Shown piece by piece: positions 1 to 7,019 of a DNA stretch of 64,000 nt. Below the pieces are notes generated by a model. It did not search any database. It was not told where the DNA came from and saw nothing but the letters and a program-made list of their open reading frames with translations. A program made the position numbers and the translations under genes. Numbering within the stretch: the first letter of the stretch is position 1; the number at the start of each line of letters is the position of its first letter. The DNA lies in NCBI GenBank assembly GCA_902167325.1, contig LR632930.1:2108001-2172000 (forward strand), written 5' to 3'. The DNA is from Chitinophaga pinensis (GTDB taxonomy: Bacteria > Bacteroidota > Bacteroidia > Chitinophagales > Chitinophagaceae).

Positions 1-1
1 G

Positions 2-892
2 CTTTGTCTAAAAGTTGATCCTGATATAAATCAAAAAGTAAAGAGATTCAGTGTACTTGAAACGTATGAGTTAATCCTGTCGGATGCTCACACAGCATTG
101 GAATTACTAAGTAGCACAGCTTCACCTAATACACAGCCATCTAAGATTTCAGCCAACCTGTTATTAGCTAGAATTTATCTAATAATGTCGGACTATGAGC
201 ACGCCAGGAAATATGCAGATGCTGCATTGTCGATCTCTAATACTCTTATTGATTTTAATAGTATACCAGGTGCTGCTTTACCGTTCCGGTTTCCAGACTT
301 TATTAAAGGAAACCCTGAAGTTGTTTTTTATGGTCAGGGTATTTTATACCAAACAATTTTCCCTAGTGAAATTGTTAGTTTGGGTTTAGTAGATACTGTT
401 CTATACAGGTCATATAGACAAGATGACCTGAGAAAGAGATATTACTATAAGGAATTTGACTCTGTAACAATAAAGTTTAAGGGAAGTTTTACTGGGATTG
501 CCAGTAATTTTGCAGGGTTAGCTTTAAGCGAAGCATTTTTTATTCGTGCTGAATGTAATGCGAGATTGAATGAGTTAACTCTTGCTATCAAAGATTTGAA
601 TTTGGTATTGCGATCTAGATATAAAACAGGGACTTACATAGATTTTGATTCTAATGACCCATTCGAGGTTTTAGAAAAAGTATTGCAGGAGCGAAGAAAG
701 GAGTTTCCATTTGCGGGAAATATTAGGTGGCAAGATCTAAGAAGACTGAACATAGATCCTAGACTTGCCACTATAATAAAAAGACGAATTGCAGGAGAGT
801 TAAAGGTTTTGCTTCCAAATGATCCAAAATACGTTTATCCGATTCCGCAGAATGAGATTGATTTAGCTGACCTGGAGCAAAACGAAAGATGA
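2..892 (+). CDS. SusD/RagB-like outer membrane lipoprotein, 5' end outside window
   Basis: The reading frame is open from the first bases of the window, so this is the C-terminal ~296 residues of a longer protein and no start is visible. The tail has the signature of the SusD/RagB C-terminal domain: an ERRKEF segment followed by RWQDLRRL, and near the end YPIPQNEI. SusD proteins are surface lipoproteins that bind glycan or peptide for a SusC partner, which should lie just upstream. The gene is clearly more AT-rich than the SusD genes further right, which suggests a different origin for this edge. Confidence 0.85.
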   Translation, partial: LCLKVDPDINQKVKRFSVLETYELILSDAHTALELLSSTASPNTQPSKISANLLLARIYLIMSDYEHARKYADAALSISNTLIDFNSIPGAALPFRFPDFIKGNPEVVFYGQGILYQTIFPSEIVSLGLVDTVLYRSYRQDDLRKRYYYKEFDSVTIKFKGSFTGIASNFAGLALSEAFFIRAECNARLNELTLAIKDLNLVLRSRYKTGTYIDFDSNDPFEVLEKVLQERRKEFPFAGNIRWQDLRRLNIDPRLATIIKRRIAGELKVLLPNDPKYVYPIPQNEIDLADLEQNER

Positions 893-898
893 GAGGAT

Positions 899-1171
899 TT
901 AATCCTCGTATGTTGTCAGTATGGTACATAGTGAACTTGCAACTACTTGTCCATTAGTATATGCCCCTGTAGTGGAAAAGGTGCATACATAAGTGAGTGC
1001 TTGTCCTGGTCCGCAAAAGAAAGCTGGTGATGAAGATGCAACCTGATAGAAATTATCTACTGATTCTGTCAATGGTGCGCAATAGTAAGTATTTGCTTTC
1101 ATCCCTCCATACGCCTGAACTCCCCCGATGATCAATGCGATTGCAATTAAGCTGATTTTGAGCTTTTTCAT
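899..1171 (-). CDS. Small secreted four-cysteine protein (DUF6520-like)
   Basis: 90 residues from the ATG at 1171; the frame runs upstream, but MKKLKIS at 1171 begins a clean signal peptide (hydrophobic IALIIGG, cut near the YGG). The mature part holds four cysteines, in YYCAP, FFCGPG, YVCTF and SLCTI. Size, signal peptide and neighbour match the small secreted proteins called DUF6520 in Bacteroidota, which often sit beside MauE-like genes. Its function is not known. The gene lies downstream of the MauE-like gene on the same strand and faces the end of the SusD gene six bases away. Confidence 0.6.
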   Translation of the reverse strand: MKKLKISLIAIALIIGGVQAYGGMKANTYYCAPLTESVDNFYQVASSSPAFFCGPGQALTYVCTFSTTGAYTNGQVVASSLCTILTTYED

Positions 1172-1338
1172 AGTTAATGGTTTTTGTTTGTGAAACAATA
1201 CGTAAGTGAAAAAATAACTGTGAGTGATAACAAGACGTAGATGACCTACCCACTAACGCGGTTAAGAGTAGTTGAATCAATAATGTAGGGAGAGGATTGT
1301 TGGCAAAAACTTCTATAGGAGAGATGGTGTGTGTAGAC

Positions 1339-1836
1339 TTACGATAACTGTACTCCAAGAGTAGCTAAATCACTTTGCGGTCTTTTAATTTGAAAGATGG
1401 CTATTATAGTAAGTATTAGTATGGCAATGTTGAAGATTAAATGTTCCGTCCAGCCGAAAGATCTGATAATGCCTGCGCAGCTGCATGGTACATGTTCGAA
1501 GAAGTTGAGTTTAATGAGAGCGATATATCCTGAAAAAATAACCAGTAGCAAGGCCCCACTATACAATCCCCATTTCAATGTCTTTTTGGAAATAAGTAAT
1601 GCAGCAATTACAAACTGCAGGGCCGGCAACCCAAATGCCAGCGGGTCAGTTAATGCATCTGCAAATGGCTGTTCCCTTAACTGAAACCTCCACATGCTAA
1701 TGTCCGCCAACTTTATTACTGCGGCGTAGATCCAAAAAATAAACAGGAAAAATACCAATCCTTCAAGCAACCTCTTGTGCTTCATAGATACGCGCTTTAC
1801 TACGGTTAAGATGCTAGTTTCTCTAAGTGTAGACAT
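1339..1836 (-). CDS. MauE/DoxX-like redox-associated membrane protein
   Basis: 165 residues with four hydrophobic segments. Between segments 3 and 4 it carries a PCSCAG motif, the paired cysteines typical of the MauE branch of this superfamily in Bacteroidota. MauE-like proteins are thought to help form disulfides or move electrons at the membrane. The following gene on the same strand encodes a small secreted protein with four cysteines, so a role in oxidising that protein is a reasonable inference. ATG at 1836; an internal ATG at 1785 (MKHKRLLEG) is an equally plausible start. Confidence 0.75.
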   Translation of the reverse strand: MSTLRETSILTVVKRVSMKHKRLLEGLVFFLFIFWIYAAVIKLADISMWRFQLREQPFADALTDPLAFGLPALQFVIAALLISKKTLKWGLYSGALLLVIFSGYIALIKLNFFEHVPCSCAGIIRSFGWTEHLIFNIAILILTIIAIFQIKRPQSDLATLGVQLS

Positions 1837-1980
1837 ATTTCTAATACCCCTGCATGGAACGTGCTGACAGTTGTGCTCTTCTCATGTCGTTCATGCTACT
1901 ACTGTAAATCTACTCTTCTAATTTTATTTTCCAACTACCAAAGTGATATAATTCTTTGCAATTTTTTCAACAGGCTACCA

Positions 1981-2928
1981 TTAAATCCGCCGTATATCCA
2001 TAGGGGGATGTTGATAGTAATGTGCAAATACACGCGAGAACCCTGCTGCTGATTCGTACCCAACTTCCCATGCAATTTCCTGAACGGGAAGGCCTGTATT
2101 TGTTAATAGTTTGCGCGCTTTATCTAGTCTAAGATCACGAACATAGTCGCATAGATGTTGATGATATAATTTGTAATAACCGCGCCGAAGCTGTGTGGGC
2201 TGTATTCCGAAGCGCGTGGCCAGATGTTGGATGGAAAGTTTTTTGTCAATGTTTTCGGCAATGTAGGATTTTACCATGTTAAGCGTTTGGTAATCGCGAT
2301 GGTAAACAGCCATGTCTTCACGCCGGTAACGCACACCTGCTTCACCGAGGGTGCGGAACAAAATATCGAGCAGCATGACCTGGCGCTTCAGGCGCCAGAT
2401 ATCTCCATCCAGCTCACGCTGGTATAGGCCCATCAGCTGCTCCCGGCTGTTAATTGTTAATAGACCCGACGGAGGTTGGCTGTAAGGAGCCGGAATGGAT
2501 TCTTCATTAACGAGCGATTGTATGGCAGGTGAAAGGAACAGGAAAAGGAACCGGTGCGGCCCGGCTGGCAGTTCCAGTTTATGGATATTGGGCTGGAGGG
2601 ATAATAAATAATAACTATCCTGCACGATCTCCAGTTGCTCCTGCCGGTGTGTATGCAATACGGTGTACCCGTCAAGGTTAAAGAGGGCTACGATTGCGGA
2701 AGATGCCAGTTGAATCGAAAGCTCCTGCGTTTCCTGTTGATTGGATTCGTATAACCATGCATGTAAGTACTGGTCTGAAAAATACTGGGTGAGAATGTCG
2801 CCGCCAGTATTACTATTGTAATTGGCAATGGCTTCATGAATAAGGCTTTGGTGGTAGACGCGGGGGATCTGCATGGTAAAATCATAGTTGGCCCCCTGCA
2901 GGATGCCTGCGGATGTTTTCATTGGCAT
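1981..2928 (-). CDS. AraC-family transcriptional regulator
   Basis: 315 residues. The last ~100 residues form the two-HTH AraC DNA-binding domain: LSIQHLATRFGIQPTQLRRGYYKL is the first helix-turn-helix region, and IAWEVGYESAAGFSRVF followed by HYYQHPPMDIRR is the second. The N-terminal ~210 residues are the ligand-sensing part and are not recognisable. An internal ATG at 2874 (MQIPRVYHQ) could be the true start. The gene is alone on its strand, and its target is not evident from the neighbours. Confidence 0.9.
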   Translation of the reverse strand: MPMKTSAGILQGANYDFTMQIPRVYHQSLIHEAIANYNSNTGGDILTQYFSDQYLHAWLYESNQQETQELSIQLASSAIVALFNLDGYTVLHTHRQEQLEIVQDSYYLLSLQPNIHKLELPAGPHRFLFLFLSPAIQSLVNEESIPAPYSQPPSGLLTINSREQLMGLYQRELDGDIWRLKRQVMLLDILFRTLGEAGVRYRREDMAVYHRDYQTLNMVKSYIAENIDKKLSIQHLATRFGIQPTQLRRGYYKLYHQHLCDYVRDLRLDKARKLLTNTGLPVQEIAWEVGYESAAGFSRVFAHYYQHPPMDIRRI

Positions 2929-3416
2929 GGAAGTGCTGATTTAGGTAATGGAAAGATTACGCGGTGTTGTGCAGCAATATCACGATTTCGGAGCGCCTGT
3001 ACGTATTGGTTCTACTGAAACAATACCGCAGTGGAAAATGTTGTGTAGCGATGCAAATCAGTATGTCATTGATTCGTCAGCCCCGGGGAGGCAATTTCTC
3101 CACCCGGGAGGCTTTTCTCTCAGTGGTCTTATCAAAAAGCAGCGGATTGACAGGGCTTTGCAGGAGGTTTATTCATTTATGCCGGATGTAGATGCTATGG
3201 ACATCCGGTGCTCTGTCATCCGCATTTCAGTTTTCGATAGCGTGTAAGGCAGCCGCGTACATGACGCCTTATCTTGTGTACACTATCCGTTCAAGGCAGA
3301 AAACCCTGTATCAGCCTTAAACCGGCTTTAGTTGCTACTCTATATTGTACGGACGGGCAAAAAGCCCTTTCCCTAAACGAAACCAACCATTAAAATCGCG
3401 AAAAGCAGCCATACAC
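2929..3416 (+). ncRNA. Candidate non-coding RNA or leader upstream of a strong terminator
   Basis: No convincing protein lies here; a 99-codon frame from 2948 has no recognisable family. The plus strand holds several stems: CCGGATGT (3182-3189) with ACATCCGG (3201-3208); GATAG (3236-3240) with CTATC (3283-3287), enclosing AAGGC (3246-3250) and GCCTT (3266-3270); and GGGC (3355-3358) with GCCC (3364-3367). A perfect terminator follows at 3417-3445. Something is therefore probably transcribed here on the plus strand, either an independent RNA or an attenuated leader for the gene at 3507. No known RNA family was recognised. Confidence 0.35.
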
Positions 3417-3445
3417 GGGCATCCCAAAAGGATGCCCTTTTTTTT
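3417..3445 (+). terminator. Intrinsic terminator
   Basis: Perfect 8-bp stem GGGCATCC / GGATGCCC with a five-base loop, followed by eight T residues on the plus strand. No good coding region precedes it on this strand for about 490 bases. Confidence 0.85.
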
Positions 3446-3506
3446 GATGGCGGGGGGCGACTAACAGATGTTCGAAAAGAACTATATTTATCGGTATAAT
3501 TAAAGA

Positions 3507-4103
3507 ATGATGAGATCCCGTATACTGTTTTTCATGCTCCCGCTGTTGGCGCTTACTTCATTGGCTATGGCTCAGAAAATCGACGTTTCTTCCGGTAAGA
3601 TTGATGCGTTGAAGGGCATCGATACTTTTCACATCATATATAAATACGATAAATTGATGGTGGGGGATTTGGGAAGAGAGCCAAATTATATCCGGAAGAA
3701 GAAAGCCGATGCGGAAAAGAAGGCACCGGGCAGTGGTTATGCCTGGGAAGAGATGTGGATCGGCGACCGTACGAAGTACTATGAGCCGCAGTTCCTGGAA
3801 TCCATCAGGAAGTTTTCCGAGAAGGAAATCGGTAATCACCCTGAGGCCCGTTATCAGCTGGTACTCAGTTCCACATTCATAGAACCCGGCCAGTCCGGAA
3901 TCATCCGGAAGGCTGCCAAGATGGAAGGTACCGTAATAGTGATAGATACGCAGAACCCGGGCAAGCCCCTGGTGAAGATCCAGATAGATGATGCCCCGGG
4001 CGAAAGTGGCCTTACCGATAATGGCTCAGGCCCGCGGATCGGAGCGGCTTATAACAGGGCAGGGAAGGAGCTGGGTAACTACCTCCGCCAGCGCCTCGAC
4101 TAA
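3507..4103 (+). CDS. Secreted protein of unknown function
   Basis: 198 residues with a signal peptide (MMRSRILFFMLPLLALTSL, cut after AMAQ), so it is exported. The mature part is charged and mixed alpha/beta, and ends IGAAYNRAGKELGNYLRQRL. I do not recognise a family, although lone secreted proteins of this size are common in Bacteroidota. It starts 62 bases after a strong terminator, and its stop overlaps the stop of the HxlR gene by four bases in a tail-to-tail layout. Confidence 0.75.
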   Translation: MMRSRILFFMLPLLALTSLAMAQKIDVSSGKIDALKGIDTFHIIYKYDKLMVGDLGREPNYIRKKKADAEKKAPGSGYAWEEMWIGDRTKYYEPQFLESIRKFSEKEIGNHPEARYQLVLSSTFIEPGQSGIIRKAAKMEGTVIVIDTQNPGKPLVKIQIDDAPGESGLTDNGSGPRIGAAYNRAGKELGNYLRQRLD

Positions 4104-4483
4104 TCTACTTTTTTCAGCTGCCGGCGGATGTTCTCCTTATGCTGGGTGCCCCACTTCCTGAGGGCATCCACCACTTCTCCAAGCGTGTTGCTGTAATCGG
4201 TTATACAGTACTCTACCAGTACCGGGGTGGTGTCATGCACCCGGCGGGTTACAAAACCGTTCAGTTCCAGTTCCTTCAGTTCATGGGATAGTACCTTGGC
4301 GGCAATGCCGGGTACGGTCTTCTGCAGCTCGTTGAACCGCTTATTGCCTGAACTGAGGGCCACGATGATGGGCAGCTTCCATTTACCGTGTAATACATAC
4401 AGCGCGTCCTGCACAGCGGATAATGCCGTACAGGTTTCCCATTCTGCCGAAATAGTTTGTAACTTTAGCATAAACCCTAACAT
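4100..4483 (-). CDS. HxlR-family transcriptional regulator
   Basis: 127 residues with the single winged-helix HxlR domain: LHGKWKLPIIVAL, RFNELQKTVPGIAAKVLSHELKEL, and the wing VTRRVHDTTPVLVEYCITDY. HxlR proteins often respond to redox or electrophile stress and control a gene divergent from their own. Here the divergent gene is a YceI protein, and GTAACC repeats lie between them. The start may be the ATG at 4483 or, giving a shorter N-terminus, the one at 4468. Confidence 0.92.
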   Translation of the reverse strand: MLGFMLKLQTISAEWETCTALSAVQDALYVLHGKWKLPIIVALSSGNKRFNELQKTVPGIAAKVLSHELKELELNGFVTRRVHDTTPVLVEYCITDYSNTLGEVVDALRKWGTQHKENIRRQLKKVD

Positions 4484-4498
4484 TTAACTTACCTCAAT

Positions 4499-4521
4499 GT
4501 AACCAGTAACCTTTAGGTAAC
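4499..4521. promoter_or_regulatory. Candidate HxlR operator
   Basis: GTAACC occurs at 4499-4504 and again at 4506-4511, followed after TTTA by the near-inverted GGTAAC at 4516-4521. The cluster lies between the divergent HxlR and YceI start codons, where an HxlR site is expected. Assignment to HxlR is inference. Confidence 0.45.
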
Positions 4522-4548
4522 TACTAACAAATCGTAAGCAAATGTACA

Positions 4549-4556
4549 TAAGTTTG
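4549..4556 (+). promoter_or_regulatory. -7 box for the YceI gene
   Basis: TAAGTTTG matches the Bacteroidota TAnnTTTG consensus exactly and lies 30 bases before the YceI ATG. I see no clear TTTG at the -33 position, so an activator may be needed. Confidence 0.5.
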
Positions 4557-4586
4557 CATTCCTGTAAAAAACCAAACAGCACACAT

Positions 4587-5159
4587 ATGAAAAAAGTAAT
4601 GAGCCTCCTGCTGGTAATGGCAGTTTCCGCCGGCGCCTTTGCCCAATCTTTCTGGAAATCCGATAAAGCACACTCTCAACTGAAGTTCGACGTGCAGCAC
4701 CTTGGCCTTTCCACTGTATCCGGTTCCTTCACCGACTTCGAAGCTTCCGTTTCTGCATCTAAAGCTGACTTTAGCGATGGCGTATTTACCCTCACCGCAA
4801 ATGTTGGTTCTATCAATACCGGTATTGAGCAGCGCGATAACCACCTGAAATCTCCCGATTTCTTCGACGCAGCCACCCACGGCACCCTCACCTTTAAGAG
4901 CACTTCCGTTAAGAGCCTCGGTGAAAACAAATACAGCGTAACCGGCGACCTTACCCTCCATGGCGTAACCAAACCCGTAACCCTGGATCTCTGGTACCGC
5001 GGCACCATCGAAAACCCGATGAGCAAAAAGCCCACCGCTGGTTTCCGTGTTACCGGCAGCATCAAACGTACCGATTTTGCTATCGGCGCTAAATTCCCCG
5101 CTCAGATGCTCAGCGACGATGTTGCCATCTTCGTAGACGGTGAATTGGTGAAACAATAA
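4587..5159 (+). CDS. YceI-family periplasmic protein
   Basis: 190 residues from the ATG at 4587 (MKKVMSLLLVMAVSAGAFAQ signal peptide); the frame upstream has no signal-like start. The mature protein is a typical YceI lipocalin-like barrel that binds long isoprenoids: SFWKSDKAHSQLKFDVQHLG at the start, RDNHLKSPDFFDA, then LTLHGVTKPVTLDL and RTDFAIGAKFP. It is divergent from the HxlR regulator, a frequent pairing that suggests repression by it. Confidence 0.93.
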   Translation: MKKVMSLLLVMAVSAGAFAQSFWKSDKAHSQLKFDVQHLGLSTVSGSFTDFEASVSASKADFSDGVFTLTANVGSINTGIEQRDNHLKSPDFFDAATHGTLTFKSTSVKSLGENKYSVTGDLTLHGVTKPVTLDLWYRGTIENPMSKKPTAGFRVTGSIKRTDFAIGAKFPAQMLSDDVAIFVDGELVKQ

Positions 5160-5176
5160 GCATTTATCGACCTGTC

Positions 5177-5217
5177 GATATAAAGAAACCCGCCATTACG
5201 GCGGGTTTCTTTATATC
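5177..5217. terminator. Bidirectional hairpin terminator after the YceI gene
   Basis: A perfect 18-bp inverted repeat, GATATAAAGAAACCCGCC and its complement, with a five-base loop. The A/T-rich outer arms can serve as a U tract in either direction. Confidence 0.8.
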
Positions 5218-5227
5218 TAAAATAAAA

Positions 5228-5270
5228 GTCCACCAGTTTGGTGGACTAATAGATATTCTCCTTATCTTTG
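5228..5270 (+). promoter_or_regulatory. Promoter with overlapping palindromic operator
   Basis: GTCCACC (5228-5234), five bases, then GGTGGAC (5240-5246) form a perfect dyad. A TTTG at 5237-5240, inside the dyad, can act as the -33 element, and TATCTTTG at 5263-5270 is a perfect -7 box 22 bases on. A repressor bound to the dyad would block this promoter. It drives the gene at 5313. Confidence 0.7.
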
Positions 5271-5312
5271 TACAGTCATTAGAAATCAGCATCAAAAACC
5301 AACCTACATTTT

Positions 5313-5936
5313 ATGTTCACTTCCAACCGCTATGCAGATTTGCTTCCCTTCCGTTACGACGTGATTAACATCCGCCCGAAAGACCGTACACCCATTCAGC
5401 CAGTTACCGAAGGATCTGTTTTACCCCTGTTTCACCTCCATCGGGAAGACTTTGTAGTGCCGTTCTCTTTCCTCAGCCCTGAAGGGTCTTATATTGTTGG
5501 TAGTGAGCTGTTGAACCAGCCGCTTGTATTGGCCTTCTTCTCCGTGCATTGGAATGGTTATGGCCCAAAATTCCTGCAGCAGCTGGAAGATCTCTATGCT
5601 GATATCCAGGTAATGGGAGGTCAGTTGCTGGTAGTAACCGGCGACTGTAAAGAAGACCTGAAAGGCTTGCAGGTGAAATTCCCGCTGGCGTACGATAAGG
5701 ATTTCCGTATTGCAAAGAGTGCGGGGATTTATGCGGAAACTGACCCCCTGTGGGCACGCCTTTCCGGATTTGAAGAAAATGCACCGTTGCCTGCGGTATA
5801 TGTACTTGGCCAGAGCCAGCGTATTGGCTGGTCGTTTACCGACAACTTGTTTGACCAGCAGATTCCCCGCCGTGAACTGCTGACAGCAGTATACACCACA
5901 GGCCAGGCCCAGGCGCTCAGCCGTGCTATAGCATAG
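5313..5936 (+). CDS. Peroxiredoxin-like (AhpC/TSA fold) protein without the catalytic cysteine
   Basis: 207 residues with a thioredoxin-fold layout like bacterial redoxins: LVLAFFSVHW at residues 71-80, then a QLEDL helix, GGQLLVVTGD, and AYDKDFRIAKSAGIY. In active relatives the loop after the first strand carries the peroxidatic cysteine; here it reads HWNGYGPKFL and has none. The only cysteine is at residue 112 in GDCKED. There is no signal peptide, so it is cytoplasmic. It probably binds or senses rather than reduces peroxide, though residue 112 could still be redox-active. It has its own palindrome-controlled promoter. Confidence 0.7.
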   Translation: MFTSNRYADLLPFRYDVINIRPKDRTPIQPVTEGSVLPLFHLHREDFVVPFSFLSPEGSYIVGSELLNQPLVLAFFSVHWNGYGPKFLQQLEDLYADIQVMGGQLLVVTGDCKEDLKGLQVKFPLAYDKDFRIAKSAGIYAETDPLWARLSGFEENAPLPAVYVLGQSQRIGWSFTDNLFDQQIPRRELLTAVYTTGQAQALSRAIA

Positions 5937-5942
5937 GTAGCA

Positions 5943-6416
5943 TCAGAGGTAAGGCTTCATCTCATCATCTATGTTCTTCCGGAGGTCCATCAGCCGGTGG
6001 GCGTATTTCTCCATATTCAACTCCTGATTAGTCCGGGGTGTCCATTTAGGAACGGGCACCGTTTGTCCTTTTTCATCGATCGCGGCAAATACCATGATGC
6101 AATGGGTGGTTTTCACCTTTTCCTGCTGCCGGGGATTACCCGCGTAAACATGTATGGAAATATGCATGCTGGTTTGGCCGGTATAGATGATGGAAGCCGA
6201 TATCTCCACCAGATCGCCAATAGAGATAGGTTTGTAGAAACGGATGCCACCTACATATACGGTTACACAGTATTGCCCGCTCCAGTTGGCCGCACAGGTA
6301 AAACCCGCCTGGTCTATCCATTTCATTACCGATCCGCCATGAACTTTCCCTCCGAAGTTTACATCAGAAGGTTCCGCCAGAAAGCGGAGGGTAACGGTGT
6401 GCTGAGGTGTTTCCAT
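5943..6416 (-). CDS. Acyl-CoA thioesterase, hotdog fold
   Basis: 157 residues. The family signature is FGGKVHGGSVMKWIDQAGF near residues 21-39, the hotdog helix and its catalytic start, followed by the beta-sheet segment VGGIRFYKPISIGDLVEI. It resembles the YciA/BACH group that cleaves acyl-CoA to free acid and CoA in the cytoplasm. It lies 18 bases downstream of the nuclease gene on the same strand, probably as the second gene of one transcript. Confidence 0.9.
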   Translation of the reverse strand: METPQHTVTLRFLAEPSDVNFGGKVHGGSVMKWIDQAGFTCAANWSGQYCVTVYVGGIRFYKPISIGDLVEISASIIYTGQTSMHISIHVYAGNPRQQEKVKTTHCIMVFAAIDEKGQTVPVPKWTPRTNQELNMEKYAHRLMDLRKNIDDEMKPYL

Positions 6417-6434
6417 ATAATAATATTAGGTCTG

Positions 6435-6905
6435 TTATCTGGCTGAGCGGCGGTGCTGCTTCCGCCAGGTCCATGGGGCAATGGGGTATTTATCTGCCCA
6501 AAGCCCTTTCTTTTCCAGTTTCGCTTTTTCCTGTGCCTTTGCCCATTCCGGATCTTTACTGAACTCGGTGTATTGCCAGGCAAAGCCTGCTGCTATCAGC
6601 CGGGCGTTGAGGGAACTACCATCGGGCAGGAATATTTCTCCCACAATTCTCCCATACTGGTCCTTATTCTTCTGTTGTAAGCGGACAACCTTTCCATAAC
6701 ACAGGTCTGCTGTATATTGCCGGGCTTTTTCTCCGAAAGGCTGCCCTTTTTCCGGACTATCGACCCCAAAAAGCCGGATGCGAACTGCTTTCTTTCCCAT
6801 CATCATTTCAATCGTGTCTCCGTCTTTGACTGCTACTACTTTTCCTGTTTGTGCGCTGGTTGCGCAACCGGTAAATATTAAAAAGAATACTAAAACCAAT
6901 CGCAT
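6435..6905 (-). CDS. Thermonuclease-family (SNase) lipoprotein
   Basis: 156 residues from the ATG at 6905. A short hydrophobic start ends in the lipobox LIFTGC, so the protein is probably lipid-anchored. The staphylococcal-nuclease fold follows: VVAVKDGDTIEM, IRLFGVDSPE, QPFGEKAR, DQYGRIVGEIFL and ARLIAAGFAWQY. The Asp and Arg residues of those motifs are the calcium and phosphate ligands. Such proteins cut DNA and RNA outside the cytoplasm. It is the first gene ahead of the thioesterase. Confidence 0.9.
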   Translation of the reverse strand: MRLVLVFFLIFTGCATSAQTGKVVAVKDGDTIEMMMGKKAVRIRLFGVDSPEKGQPFGEKARQYTADLCYGKVVRLQQKNKDQYGRIVGEIFLPDGSSLNARLIAAGFAWQYTEFSKDPEWAKAQEKAKLEKKGLWADKYPIAPWTWRKQHRRSAR

Positions 6906-7019
6906 GACCGCAATATCCAAAAAAATACCTGGATATATCCGGATGGCTTATTATTTTTATGCAAACGATTGCACGTTAGTATATAGATCCATCCTGTTTA
7001 CAGTTAAATAGTTATTTCC

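Noticed and set aside
2948..3247. A 99-codon plus-strand frame
   Set aside because: No known family, a poor start context, and strong stems in the DNA inside it; kept only as part of a possible non-coding RNA.
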